Source: Ardenticatenales bacterium (lineage in GTDB: Bacteria > Chloroflexota > Anaerolineae > Promineifilales > UBA4811). Taken from it: a stretch of 33,958 nucleotides of DNA. A program made the translations under genes and the position numbers. Positions 14,327-24,600 of this stretch are shown piece by piece. The notes beneath the pieces are model-generated. The model was not told the origin of the DNA and made no database searches. It was given only the letters and a program-made list of their open reading frames with translations. Location: contig JAUVHW010000010.1 of NCBI GenBank assembly GCA_030593075.1, positions 1 through 33,958 on the forward strand. Reading direction: 5' to 3'. Numbering within the stretch: the first letter of the stretch is position 1; every line of letters starts with the position of its first letter.

Positions 14327-15472
14327 CTATTCCGGGTCCTGCACCCGAAACGCCCGGGTCGTCACGATGCCTGCCAATGCCGTGATAGCTCCCGCGCCCA
14401 GAAAGACGGTCTGGGCGCTGAGCAGCTCTCCCATGACCCCGCTCGTTCCTTGTGCGCCTGCATTGGAAACCCCTATGATCATGTTTACAGCGCTCTCTAC
14501 CCGGCCGCGGATGCGATCCGGCGTCAGCTCCTGCGTCATGGTGGCCAGCCCGGCGCGGGCAATCACGACCCCCACTCCCACCAGCACGGCCCCTACTACG
14601 ACAACGCCGTAGCTCGGGAAGAGAGTGAAGCTCATCACGGCCAGCCCTACCAGCACCAGACAGCTGCCAACCAGGGTGTCGAGCGATAGCCGTTGGACCA
14701 ACCAACGAACGGCCATCCCGCCCAGCGCCACTCCAACCCCAATGGAAGCGACTACCAACCCGAACCCAGAAGCGCCCACGCCGAGGTCTTGTTCCAAGTA
14801 GCCCACTCCCAGGATCATCAGCGCAGAAAGCCCCACCGCCGCCACCGCCGTCACTCCCATTATACGTAGGAGCAGTGGATGAAAGCGGATGAAGCGTACT
14901 CCCTCAGTGAGCTGGCCCCATATCTCCTCCACCGTTGCCCTGTGGCGCTGAGCCGGCCGCCGAGGGACTTTCATCAACGCGATTGCCACTGCCGAAAAGA
15001 GGAAGGTAGCGCTGTCTACGACGAACGCATAGTACGGGCTGAAGGCGTCCACCGCAAACCCGGCCGCGGCCGCTCCAACTACTGTCCCCACGATAAAAGT
15101 CGCTTGAAGAGCGCTATTCGCCATGAATAACTGGTCCCCTGGCACGACGTTGGGAATCACCGCACTGCGCGCTGGTTCAAAGAAGGTGGCCAGCGTTCCC
15201 AGCGCCACACCGGCGAGGTACAGGATCCAGACCTGATCCGAGCGCCGAATAAGCAGTGGTGAGAGGACAGCAACAGCGCGCAGCAGGTCAGTCGCGATCA
15301 TGATGCCCTTGCGGTTCCAGCGATCGACGACCACGCCAGCCAGGAGGCTGAATGGCAGACGAGGAGTCGAAAGGGCCAGCGCAATCCCTGCCACCGCGAG
15401 CTTCGAGCCGAGCACCTGATTGATGAGATGGAGCGCGGCAATGAGGGCGAACTGATCCCCTATCTGGGACAT
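14327..15472 (-). CDS. MFS transporter, 5' end interrupted by amber codon
   Basis: From the ATG at 15472 the frame gives 381 residues of a major-facilitator drug-efflux-type (DHA3-like) transporter. It has multiple hydrophobic helices and the loop-2 motif GVVVDRWNRKG. The ATG cuts through the first membrane helix. Upstream in the same frame the codons read D-F-V-A-L-F-I-G-Q-T just before the ATG, preceded by TAG (15503-15505) and then by S-F-G-T-L-L-R-N. That is the typical start of this family with a stop where one residue is expected. The full frame would start at GTG 15631 (434 codons), overlapping the GNAT stop. Either this is a recent nonsense mutation, a base-call error, or the shortened protein is made. 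Confidence 0.8.
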   Translation of the reverse strand: MSQIGDQFALIAALHLINQVLGSKLAVAGIALALSTPRLPFSLLAGVVVDRWNRKGIMIATDLLRAVAVLSPLLIRRSDQVWILYLAGVALGTLATFFEPARSAVIPNVVPGDQLFMANSALQATFIVGTVVGAAAAGFAVDAFSPYYAFVVDSATFLFSAVAIALMKVPRRPAQRHRATVEEIWGQLTEGVRFIRFHPLLLRIMGVTAVAAVGLSALMILGVGYLEQDLGVGASGFGLVVASIGVGVALGGMAVRWLVQRLSLDTLVGSCLVLVGLAVMSFTLFPSYGVVVVGAVLVGVGVVIARAGLATMTQELTPDRIRGRVESAVNMIIGVSNAGAQGTSGVMGELLSAQTVFLGAGAITALAGIVTTRAFRVQDPE

Positions 15473-15631
15473 GGTCTGCCCAATGAAGAGGGCGACAAAG
15501 TCCTAGTTTCTGAGCAGGGTCCCGAAAGAGGTGCTCGGCGGCTGCGGCACCGACCAGCGGCCGGCGCGCTTCGCCTGCAGCGGCCAAGGCTCGTCGCCGG
15601 CCGCCGCCTGCTCTGCCCTCCGTGGGGTCAC
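15473..15631 (-). pseudogene. 5' segment of the MFS gene, cut off by in-frame TAG
   Basis: A GTG at 15631 shares a base with the TAG stop of the GNAT gene (TAGTG) and opens 42 codons ending at a TAG (15503-15505). The segment ends S-F-G-T-L-L-R-N, and ten further codons join it in frame to the MFS ATG. The overlap with the upstream stop is what a coupled, originally intact 434-codon MFS gene would show. AAG, CAG or TTG to TAG would each be one base change. It is not an independent gene. Confidence 0.7.
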
Positions 15632-16785
15632 TAGAGCGCCTTTTCGTAGATGCGGTAGGTCTTGTAGACCTCAGCTCCCATCATCGCAATAGCGCGGTTC
15701 ATCATGTCGTTATTGGCCAGAATCCACGACGCCTCGGCCTCGGTGTAGCCGTATTGAATGGCCCGCTTGACCGACTCGTAGTAGAAAAGCGCATCTACCC
15801 CCTTGGCCCGATACTCCTCCACTACCCCCATTGCGAAAAGGCGCAGCAGCTTCACTTTGCGTCGCCGCAGCAGCATGCGGGCGGCCGCTAGATAGCTGCT
15901 CAGCAGCGAAGGCCCCGGCCGGGCCTTGAGCAGGATTTCGTTCACGTTAGGCAATGGAATCGATGCCCCAATCGGCTTCCCGTCCACCTCGGCGATCAGG
16001 GTGACGCGGGGGTCCAATATCATCTTCAAGCCATTCGCCAGATGAATCATCTCTTCATCGGCAAAGGGCACGAACCCCCAGTTCTTGCTCCAGGCCTGGT
16101 TGTAGATGCCTTTGAAGCGCTCTACCTCGTTCTCCCAGTCGCCCATGTCGAGTTGGCGGATGGTGATCCGGTAGCGTTTCTTGATCTTTTCCACCACCCG
16201 CACCAGCTTTGGAGGTAGATTCTGCGCACCCTCGCCGTAGACATCCAAGGGGGAATACCAGGCCCAAAGATCCATTGCCGTGGCAAAGCCGGCCGCCTCG
16301 ATATAGTCCACATAGTAGGCTGGGTTGTAGGTCATCATGACCACCGGCGGGCTGTCAAACCCATCTACCAGCAGGCCATACTCGTAGTTGCTTGAGTAAT
16401 TCGCCGGACCCAGTATCTTGGTCATCCCCTGCCGCCGCCCCCAGTCACAGGCGGTCTCTAGTAGCCCAGCCGCAGCCTCCTCATCTTGCAGCACCTCAAA
16501 GATGCCAAAGTGGGCCGCCTCTTCCTCGTGGATCTCGTTGTGGCGGTGGTTCACTATGGCGGCGATGGTCCCCACCGGCCTGTCTCCGCGCCACGCCATA
16601 AAGAACTCAAGGTCGGCGACCTTGAAAAAGGGATGCTTGTCGCGGTCAAAGAACTCCTTGCGTTCGAAATACAAAAAGGGCACCCAGTTGGGGTCATTCT
16701 CATAGACCTTCCAGGGGAACCCCATGAAAGCCTTCCAGTCAGCCCGGCTCTTCACCGGACGGACATCTACCGGTCTGTTGTTCAT
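15631..16785 (-). CDS. GNAT-like N-acetyltransferase family protein
   Basis: This is a 384-residue protein whose sequence matches a widely spread, poorly characterised GNAT-like family. It has an N-terminal block WK.FM.FPWKVYENDPNWVPFL, a middle GPANYSSNYEYG..VDGFD.PPV.MM.YNP.YY core, and a C-terminal half resembling a second GNAT module (VEEYRAKGVDALFYYESVKRAIQYGY). It is presumably a cytoplasmic acyltransferase, acceptor unknown; catalytic residues are not obvious. The ATG at 16785 is preceded by AAGGAGA with 5 nt spacing, an excellent site; the frame upstream to 16950 is not needed. Its stop overlaps the start of the MFS frame, and the giant LVIVD gene ends 97 bp upstream, so the three are probably one transcript. 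Confidence 0.86.
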   Translation of the reverse strand: MNNRPVDVRPVKSRADWKAFMGFPWKVYENDPNWVPFLYFERKEFFDRDKHPFFKVADLEFFMAWRGDRPVGTIAAIVNHRHNEIHEEEAAHFGIFEVLQDEEAAAGLLETACDWGRRQGMTKILGPANYSSNYEYGLLVDGFDSPPVVMMTYNPAYYVDYIEAAGFATAMDLWAWYSPLDVYGEGAQNLPPKLVRVVEKIKKRYRITIRQLDMGDWENEVERFKGIYNQAWSKNWGFVPFADEEMIHLANGLKMILDPRVTLIAEVDGKPIGASIPLPNVNEILLKARPGPSLLSSYLAAARMLLRRRKVKLLRLFAMGVVEEYRAKGVDALFYYESVKRAIQYGYTEAEASWILANNDMMNRAIAMMGAEVYKTYRIYEKAL

Positions 16786-16882
16786 AGCGGTCTCCTTCGC
16801 TGGCTTGTCGGGCAGGCATGCTTCTGCCATGCCGAGGGTGAGGCGCATTATGGCTGCGGGCTGGGGACGGGTCAGAATAGCT

Positions 16883-19800
16883 TCATGGTCTACTCCTCTC
16901 GCGTACCAACCAGAGCGCGCCGGCGATGGTCCCCAGCGCCGCCAGACCACCGACTAGCGGGAACACATCCTGTTGCTCGCCGGCCGGGAGTTCCGGCCGG
17001 GGGGCGGGCGTTGGGGTCGGGGGAGGCTGCGCATCGGTACGAATATGGAACTGCCACACTGGCCCCGCCGACTCATCTCCCTGCCGGTCGCTCGCTACCA
17101 CCTGCCAAAAGTAGGTCTGGCGTCGCTCCAGCCCCTGCAAGTCGAAGGTAGGAGAGTACAGACCAGATGCCAACAGGGGAGGCGGGTTCTCGGTTCCCAA
17201 GAAGACGTCATACGTCAACGGGTCACACTGGGTCGGAGAAGGACCCCAACTGAGGCTGGTGACTGTCTCGCTGCTGCCTCCGCTACTCAGGGGGTAGAAC
17301 CTCGCGCCGTCGGCCGGCTGTGGAGACTGAGGAGCCGGAGGTAGAGCAGCCTCCCCATTGGGGTCAAACTCCAACCCCACTAACTCGCCGATGTCGGCAA
17401 CGTAGACCCTGTCCTCCAGCGTAGCTACATCCAGCGCATAGCCGGAGTGCCAGAACCCCACCTCGACCGGAGCGGCCGGGTTCTCCAAGGAGAACGCTCG
17501 GACGCCGCATTCTCCATCAGCCAGGTATCCCGTGAGCCCGTCGGCCGCCAGAGCGACAGCGTGCGCCTGACCTGGGGTGTCCAGTGAGCCAATGACCGAC
17601 GGGGCGGCCGGATCCGAGATGTCCAACACCACCAGACCGGCCTCGGCGTCGGTCAGGTAGGCTCGGTCTCCATCGACCACCAGGTCCAGCGGGACGATGC
17701 CTCTGGGCTCAAAAGCGCCAATCTCGGACGGTCCAGGCTGCGGCTGGCTCACATCCCACCAGCTCACCTGGCCATCCCAAATCCCCCATATCTGATCCCC
17801 CGCTACCACCAGCTCGCGTGGCGGGTCGCCTGTAGGCGAAGGCAAGTTGCCGACCTTGCGAGGCGCGGCTCGATCCGAGACGTCAATCAGCAATCCGCCA
17901 ATGCCATCAGCGACCAGGTACCCCCGTTTGCCGTATACCGCTACACTCCTCACACTGCCGCCGACGGGGAATTCGCCCACGATGCGCGGGCCGTCAGCCT
18001 CTAGCCCGGCAAAGATCAGCAAGCCGGATTCCGTGCCTACGTAGGCCATATCCCCATCAAGCTGCAGACTGATGGCCGGTGCAGGAAGCGGAACGCTGAC
18101 CGCTACCGTTACTGTAATAGAGTGCGAGGGCTCGGGCGCCACATCAAAGAGCACCAACTCCTCGCCCGCGGTCACAATGCGAACGCCGCTCCCTGGCGCC
18201 GCCAGCGGCGTACTGCTGGCCACCTCCGCCTGCGCCATGACGGCAAACGCGGAGGGTGTCTCAACTGTGGTAATCTCCTCAGCAATGACCGGGTTCCGTA
18301 TGTTCCACACCCGCAACTGACCCGCAGTCGGCACGCCAACCGGCTGGTCGAGACCAGGAATGGTCTCCAGGCCGACGATCAGGTACTCCCCACTCGACGC
18401 CAGGCCCCGCACTGCCGCACCATTGCCCATCATGCCCACCACCCGCGGACTCGCCGGATCGTTGATATCAACGATAGAGACATGCCCAGCATCGCTGCCA
18501 ACGAAGGCTTGGTCCCCAGCCACCAGGAGCATGTGCCCATTGAGGCGAAACCCCGATACCTGGGAGGGCAGCACACCGTCTCTAGAGGAGGCCGCAGATG
18601 GCAGCTCCCAGACAGCGAATCGTCCCCCATCCAACGTGTAGGCGTAGGGCCAGACAGCCCGGACGGTCACCACATCGACCGGAAGGTGCCCGAGCGGCAC
18701 CACGCCCGCAGTGGGATGCCCCAGATCTACCAGCCTGAGCCCCGCCTTTCCAGCCAGCACGTATGCCAGGTCGCACCTGCCCGGGTCGGTACAGCTGGGG
18801 TCCAGGTGAACAATCTGCTCGGGCACGCCCGGCAGAGAGAGCGCTTGCAGCAGAGTGGGATGTTCGGGCGGGTTGGGGTCCAGCACACGCAGCCCAACCT
18901 GCCGGTCCACAACATACAGATAGCCATCACGCGCCAGCACATCCCCTACCGAAGCACTGGCGGACCACTTGCCCAGGAACTGCGGCCGGGCCGGATCAGA
19001 TGAATCATATATGTACAGCCCGCCCCTGGCCAAAGCCGCATAGACCCGGTCCCCGCTTCGTGCCAGGCCGCCCACCAGGGCATCGGTCTGCACGCGAGAG
19101 ACCGGCTGCGGGAGCCTGGGGTCCTGCACATCGGTAATGGACCATCCCGCTTCGCCAGCCCCGTACAGCCGGGTTGGACCGTCAGGCAAGGCGAACAGTT
19201 GGAGCAGGGTGTCCATCGGATCATAGATGACCTGCTCGGAGTCAGCAACGTATTCCGGCCCGCGCGCCGGCGCCTCGGGCGGAGCCGGCACCGCCGAAAT
19301 CCAGATCGAGCGCAGTCCGCGCCGGCCGGCCGCCAGATAGACTTGCCCATCCAGAGTGGTCACCGCGCCACCCTCGGTAGTGAGTCCCAGGTGCAGCCGC
19401 TCACGAACCCGGCCGGGCTCACTCACGTCCAGCAGGGTCAGCTCCGGCCCATGGCGCCCTGAAGTCAGGTACAAGATCCCCTCCGCCCACTCTATCCCGC
19501 CCGCTCCGAAGGGCGGCCGGTACCGCGCCAGCAACACCGGCCCGCTAGAGGCGCGAGCATCCACTGTCATCAGCCCTGTGCCCCCCACGGTCATTGGCTT
19601 GACCCCTCGCACAGCCACCCCCACACCCGGTCCGGGAACGCGAGAGAGAACAACCGGTCGATCTCGAAAGCCCACGTCAGCAATGGCCAGTCCGGTCTCA
19701 TCTTCATCGGCCCCCTGCACAGCCAAGTACGCTCGCTTGTTCACCAGGGCAATATCCACGGCCCGTTGCCCCTCTGGAAGCGAGAGCTCGCCAACCAGGA

Positions 19801-21211
19801 ATGGCGCTGCGGGCCGAATTGCGTCAACTATCTGCAGGCCACCATCATCGGCCGCCACATAGACAAAGGTGCTCCATACTCCCAGAGCCTGGGCTTCTCC
19901 GGCCGTGTAGAGCCGGCCGCGCAACTTGGGGGAAGTCCTGTCCACCAGGCTGATGACAGCCAGCCCGGCCGGACCGTCGGCCACGTAGGCAACGTACTCG
20001 CCGGCTTTCACATCACGAGCCTCCCCTTCGGTGTCGAGGCGGCCGAGCACGGCAGGAGAACGCTCATTGCCCACGTAGACCAGGTACAGTCCTGCTTCGC
20101 CAGCGGCCACCAACAGGATGTCCTCTGCCCACAGCTCCAATCCCTGCGCCACCCCATCCAGCGGCAACTGAGCTATTGCTCTCGGGCGGGTCGGAATGCT
20201 TACATCCATTATGCGGATACCGTCCGGACCATCCGCGATGTAGACCCGATTCCCTTCGACATGCACATCGTAGGCCGCCCCCTGGGTCTCAGCGTACACC
20301 AGGAGGGGCCGAGCCATCTCGGCCACGTGGAAGACCTTGAGCCCACCGTCCAAGTCGGCCACGTACGCATAGCTGCCACTCACTGCCACCCGCCGTGCCC
20401 TCCGGGGAGGAGCGTATTCGCTCACCGTCACCAGCGAGTCCGGCCGGCTGACATCCACCAACAGGATGCGGTCCCCACTACTCAAGTACAGCGTCTCCCC
20501 CTGAACCTCGAGCTGTTGAACCCCGGCTGCTGGCTCCATGTACGCCACTTCACGAGGCACGTCGGGTGCACTGACGTCGATCACACGAAGCCCCCCTTCG
20601 TCGGCCGCCACGTAGACCAGGTTGGACTCCACGTCGAGCGCGATGCTCACTGCCTTGCCGGGAACCGGGAAGGAGCTGGCCAGCACCGGCAGATGAGGAT
20701 CCGACACATTGACGATGCGCAGCCCGGCCGCCCGTGCGGCAATGAACGCGAATCCGCCGGCGATCTTGACTGCCTCCCCCCCACCAGGCACGAAGCTGAG
20801 TATCTCCGGCTGAAGGGGGTCATGAACGTCCACTGTCGCCAGGCCTATCGGAGTAATCAGGAAAGCAGTGTCGCCCGCCAGGGCTATGCCCTGGATTCTG
20901 CCCTGGTTGGGGCTCACGCGGGAGAGAACGGTCGCTGCCTTGTCGCCCTCTCCCAGCTCCAGTATCGTCAGGGCATCGCCCTCTGGCACAAAGGCCAGGT
21001 CACCCCGAATGGCGAAATCCGTGACCAGACCCCCGGTCTGGCCCAGGTAGCTGAAACGCTCACTCGTGGGCGGAGGCGCCACGGCCTGTGAGAAGGGAGC
21101 CGCCCCAGCGCCCCGCCCATCCAGGGTGAACGCGACGCAGAACAGCGCCGCGATGAGCAGGGTGCGCCTCACCAGAGCGGGCGAGCGTCGTGCGGCTGCA
21201 TGACGGAGCAT
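16883..21211 (-). CDS. Giant LVIVD-repeat beta-propeller surface protein
   Basis: This is a 1442-residue secreted protein. A signal peptide lies at residues 1-37 (basic start, hydrophobic LLIAALFCVAFTL, AGA-A cleavage). About 25-28 repeats of some 40-45 residues follow, each with the LVIVD pattern: (A)YVAD..GGL.V.DVS.P..P. They would build several stacked beta-propellers. Near the C-terminus a fibronectin-III-like domain (PQPADG...L.W.P......Y.VFLGT) is followed by the Pro-rich linker PPTPTPAPRPELP, a membrane helix (FPLVGGLAALGTIAGALWLV) and the basic tail RERSRP. ATG 21211 has AAGGGG 5 nt upstream and puts the signal peptide at the N-terminus; ATG 21304 lies very close to the TATAAT and is less likely. 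No ligand or enzymatic site is visible; adhesion or scaffolding is inferred. Confidence 0.9.
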   Translation of the reverse strand: MLRHAAARRSPALVRRTLLIAALFCVAFTLDGRGAGAAPFSQAVAPPPTSERFSYLGQTGGLVTDFAIRGDLAFVPEGDALTILELGEGDKAATVLSRVSPNQGRIQGIALAGDTAFLITPIGLATVDVHDPLQPEILSFVPGGGEAVKIAGGFAFIAARAAGLRIVNVSDPHLPVLASSFPVPGKAVSIALDVESNLVYVAADEGGLRVIDVSAPDVPREVAYMEPAAGVQQLEVQGETLYLSSGDRILLVDVSRPDSLVTVSEYAPPRRARRVAVSGSYAYVADLDGGLKVFHVAEMARPLLVYAETQGAAYDVHVEGNRVYIADGPDGIRIMDVSIPTRPRAIAQLPLDGVAQGLELWAEDILLVAAGEAGLYLVYVGNERSPAVLGRLDTEGEARDVKAGEYVAYVADGPAGLAVISLVDRTSPKLRGRLYTAGEAQALGVWSTFVYVAADDGGLQIVDAIRPAAPFLVGELSLPEGQRAVDIALVNKRAYLAVQGADEDETGLAIADVGFRDRPVVLSRVPGPGVGVAVRGVKPMTVGGTGLMTVDARASSGPVLLARYRPPFGAGGIEWAEGILYLTSGRHGPELTLLDVSEPGRVRERLHLGLTTEGGAVTTLDGQVYLAAGRRGLRSIWISAVPAPPEAPARGPEYVADSEQVIYDPMDTLLQLFALPDGPTRLYGAGEAGWSITDVQDPRLPQPVSRVQTDALVGGLARSGDRVYAALARGGLYIYDSSDPARPQFLGKWSASASVGDVLARDGYLYVVDRQVGLRVLDPNPPEHPTLLQALSLPGVPEQIVHLDPSCTDPGRCDLAYVLAGKAGLRLVDLGHPTAGVVPLGHLPVDVVTVRAVWPYAYTLDGGRFAVWELPSAASSRDGVLPSQVSGFRLNGHMLLVAGDQAFVGSDAGHVSIVDINDPASPRVVGMMGNGAAVRGLASSGEYLIVGLETIPGLDQPVGVPTAGQLRVWNIRNPVIAEEITTVETPSAFAVMAQAEVASSTPLAAPGSGVRIVTAGEELVLFDVAPEPSHSITVTVAVSVPLPAPAISLQLDGDMAYVGTESGLLIFAGLEADGPRIVGEFPVGGSVRSVAVYGKRGYLVADGIGGLLIDVSDRAAPRKVGNLPSPTGDPPRELVVAGDQIWGIWDGQVSWWDVSQPQPGPSEIGAFEPRGIVPLDLVVDGDRAYLTDAEAGLVVLDISDPAAPSVIGSLDTPGQAHAVALAADGLTGYLADGECGVRAFSLENPAAPVEVGFWHSGYALDVATLEDRVYVADIGELVGLEFDPNGEAALPPAPQSPQPADGARFYPLSSGGSSETVTSLSWGPSPTQCDPLTYDVFLGTENPPPLLASGLYSPTFDLQGLERRQTYFWQVVASDRQGDESAGPVWQFHIRTDAQPPPTPTPAPRPELPAGEQQDVFPLVGGLAALGTIAGALWLVRERSRP

Positions 21212-21304
21212 GCCCCTTGAAAAGCCTCGGCCTCGGGGCGCGGACGAAAGCGGTGTCCCTTCCCGAGTGGTGCGATTGCCCCCTCCTGGCGAGTAGACAT
21301 TCAT

Positions 21305-21692
21305 TGACAGACCAGTGCAATTATAGCATGGGGGCGCTCGGGCGGCTATGAGACCACCCTGCCCCTCGCGGCCGTTGGCTCGCCGGCTGAGGAGTCGGGT
21401 GGGCGCCTCGAACCTCTGCACCGAACGGCCAGAGGTCTGGCCCGGAACCCAGCACACCAGTGTCTGCGCGAGCACAGCGGCTTCCGCAACGTGCGGACCA
21501 CCAGGGGCGGCAGAATCCGGGCCACCAGTACCTGTGGGTGGCGCGGTGAGCCGCTATCGCGAATCAGGGCTGCCCGGCCGGACAGTCGGGCCTGAGCGCC
21601 AGGTTTATGTTGAGGACGAACCTCAGGAGAGGCACACGGAGGCCATCAAGCATCGCGCGCGCAAAGACGCCAGCAGTCGCTTCATGGCTCGG
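21305..21692. other. Non-coding gap between PBP1A and LVIVD genes
   Basis: These 388 bp contain the TATAAT at 21320-21325 and a weak GC-rich hairpin near 21569-21588 (GCCCG and CGGGC arms). No open frame here looks like protein. A 20-codon minus-strand frame after an ATG at 21685 starts 7 nt after the PBP1A stop but has no recognisable content. Confidence 0.5.
21320..21325 (-). promoter_or_regulatory. -10 box (TATAAT) of the LVIVD operon
   Basis: A perfect TATAAT on the minus strand lies 109 nt before the chosen ATG at 21211 and only 16 nt before the alternative ATG at 21304. No good -35 is seen. It probably starts the LVIVD, GNAT, MFS transcript. Confidence 0.5.
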
Positions 21693-24600
21693 TTACCCGG
21701 AAGTAGGCGTCGACTCAGACGTGGCAGAAATGGTAGGAGGGACAATGGTAAGCCGGGGGGGCTTCTTGGTACGTTTCGGCGTGACAGTCACTGCAGCTGT
21801 CGGAGTGGGCGACGCCGTATCGGTCATGGTTGGGGTAGGCGATGGAGTCGGGGTCTGCGTGGGCGTGGGCGTCTCCGTCGGCGTAGGAGTCATCGTCGGG
21901 GTGGGAGTGGGATTGAAAACGTCTATGTACAGACGGTGCTCGTATCGAATCTCCTCGCCAGCCCGGTTGCGAGGGCCAAAAATGACAACTCGCAGGGTAT
22001 AGTCCCCGTCGGCCGTCTTGGTAGTGTCCCAGCGGGCTAACTCGCCCGCCTCGACCACTGCTGCCACCCGGTCCTGCACGAGCCCCCAGCCTATCGGGTC
22101 TGGCCCCACGCCATAGTCCACCCGGTACGCGGTCAGATTAGGGGCGGTCACCTGGCCATGGAAGACCAACTCCCCGGTAACCGTCTGCCCGTCGGCAGGA
22201 GTGGTGAGCCGCACGCGCGGCCGAGGAGTATCTGCCGTGCAGGATCCGGCCGGCGGCTGTCTGAGCCGTGTCGGTGAGTCGCCGGGACGCTCCTCGAAGG
22301 CAATGTCTCTCTCGGCCGCCCACTGCTGGCCAGCGGCCGTCTCCTCCACCCAGCGCCGGCCGCCCTCGTGCTCGATTACCACGAAAAGCTCCTCCTCAAC
22401 GTTCTCCGGACAGTGCTCATTGGCCTCCAGGCCGGTCCAAAGGTCCAGGCCAATGCGCCGATAGAAATCGTGTTCCGCGCCCAACGGCGGTTGGCCGGTG
22501 GCAAAGAGCTCCCATCTCCGCCGTTCGGGTGGGCAGTCCGCCGAAGGTCGCGCACCCGAATCAGCGCAGATCTCGGATTGGACGATCCCCTCCGGCCGCG
22601 GGAACCCGACGGCCGGCTGCCCCTCCAGCGCCCGCTCGACAAAGGTGCGCCAGATGGGCGAAGCAACCATATATCCGGAGGCTTTGCTGGCCATCGGGGC
22701 GCTACCAGTGGCGTCGCCGGTGTTGCCGACCCACACTGCCACCGCTAACTGCGGCGTGTGGCCAATCGTCCAGCCGTCGCGCACATCATTCTCGTCCGTG
22801 CCCGAGGTGCCGGTCTTGGCCGCCACCCAACGGTCCGAGAACTCTAGCCGGTTGTTCAGCCCAAAGGCAGGAAGCCGGGCGACATTGTCGGATAGGATAT
22901 CATTGATGAGGTAGGCATGCTCTGCCCGAACCACTTGCTCGGGCTCTGGGCTGTGTTCATAGAGCACGTTCCCGCTCAGGTCCTCAATCCGTGCAATGGC
23001 CACGGGAGGAACGCGGCTCCCGTTGTTGGCCAGCGTAGCATAGAACCCCACCATCTCCAGCGGTGTCACGTCGCCGCCGCCCAACGTCAGGGCCAGCCCA
23101 TGCTCACTAGGTTTGCCGATGGTTTCACAGCCAGTATCTCGCAGAGACGAGATGCCCAGTTCATTCGCGCGCTGGATGAAATCGCACACGCCGACGAATT
23201 TGAGGGTCTTGACGGCCGGAAGATTGTACGAGTTGGCCAGTGCCCATCGCACCAGGGTGGGCCCATGGAAGCGGTTGTCATAGTTCTTGGGGGTATAGGT
23301 TTGGCCCCACTCGTCGGTGAAGGTGGTAGCTACGTCCCAGATAAGAGTGCCGGGCGTCCAGTCCCTCTCGAAGGCCGCCACGTAGGTGAGAGGCTTGATG
23401 GCGCTTCCCGGTTGCCGGCCGGCCAGCACCATGTTCACCTGACCATCAATCTCCTCGGAGTGGAAATCAGCACTGCCTACCATCGCCAGGATGTGCCCGG
23501 TGGCCGGCTGCACCGCTACCAGAGCGGTGTTGTTGGCCCCCCAATTGGCCAGGTGCGGCCGGTACTCGGCAACAACCTCTTCGGCGGTGGCCTGAAGGGA
23601 AGGATCCAAGGTAGTGTGCACTCGGATCCCCTCTCTGTAGGCGCTCTGGGGGCCCAGGCGGTCCTCCAGTTCCTGGCGAGCATAGTGCACAAAGTGGCGA
23701 TGACGCATGTCAACGTGGGGCGGGACAAGCAAACCGATTCGCTCAGCCATCTCCACAGCGGCCTGTTCAGCGTCGGCCGGGTTGATGTAACGGGCTTCGA
23801 CCATCAGCGCCAGCACTTGTCCCTGGCGGCCAAGCGCCAACTCGGGAGCGACGAAGGGGTCCCAGGAGGCAGGGGCTTGCGGCAATCCCGCCAGCAACGA
23901 CGCTTCCGCCAGGTTCAGGTCGCTGGCCGATTTCTGGAAATAGGTCTGCGCGGCCGCCTCTACCCCGTAGGATAGGCTGCCGTAGTAGATCTCGTTGAGG
24001 TAGATCTCCAGAATCTCCTCCTTGCTGTAGCGGCGAGTGATCTCGGCCGCCAAGATGATCTCACGGATCTTGCGCTTGGCGGTCTTTTGAGCCCGCTCCT
24101 CCGGGCTGAGCAACAGCGCGCGAGCCAGCTGCTGGGTGATGGTGCTGGCCCCGCTGACCATCTCTCTCTCCTGCAGGTTCTGCACGATGGCCCGGACTAT
24201 GCCGATGGGGTCAAAGCCAGGGTGCTGGTAAAAGTTGCGGTCCTCGGTTGCCACCGTGGCCTGGACCAACAGTGAGGAAACCTCCTCCAATGACACTCGC
24301 CTCCGGCGCCCCGCGTCCGACGGGATCAACTCGTAGAGAACGTTTCCTTCAGCGTCCAGGATGTAGCTGGTCTCAAAGTCAGAAGCGTGGGAAGCTAGTT
24401 CTCCAGGAGCGGGGAGTTCGCTAGCGACCGCGATGTAGCCAATGGAGGCAGCAGCCAGCCCGACGCAGAAAAAGACGACTGCACCAAGAAGCCCAACCAG
24501 CCCAAGCTGCACCAGACAGCTCAGCCAGTCCACCCGCCGAGACCTCGGCCGGACCGTCAAAGCCGGCCGCGGCCGCGTCGGCTCGGTAGTGCGCGCCGGT

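Noticed and set aside
19766-21091. 441-codon plus-strand frame inside the LVIVD gene
   Set aside because: It is antisense to a repeat protein; its regular composition mirrors the LVIVD repeats and shows no protein family.
21623-21685. 20-codon frame just after the PBP1A stop
   Set aside because: Too short, no ribosome-binding site, no conserved content; coincidence is likely.
21348-22040. Long plus-strand open frame of 230 codons
   Set aside because: It is Arg/Gly-rich low-complexity sequence overlapping the PBP1A tail and non-coding gap; it has no ribosome-binding site or family features and is a shadow of the GC-rich repeat.
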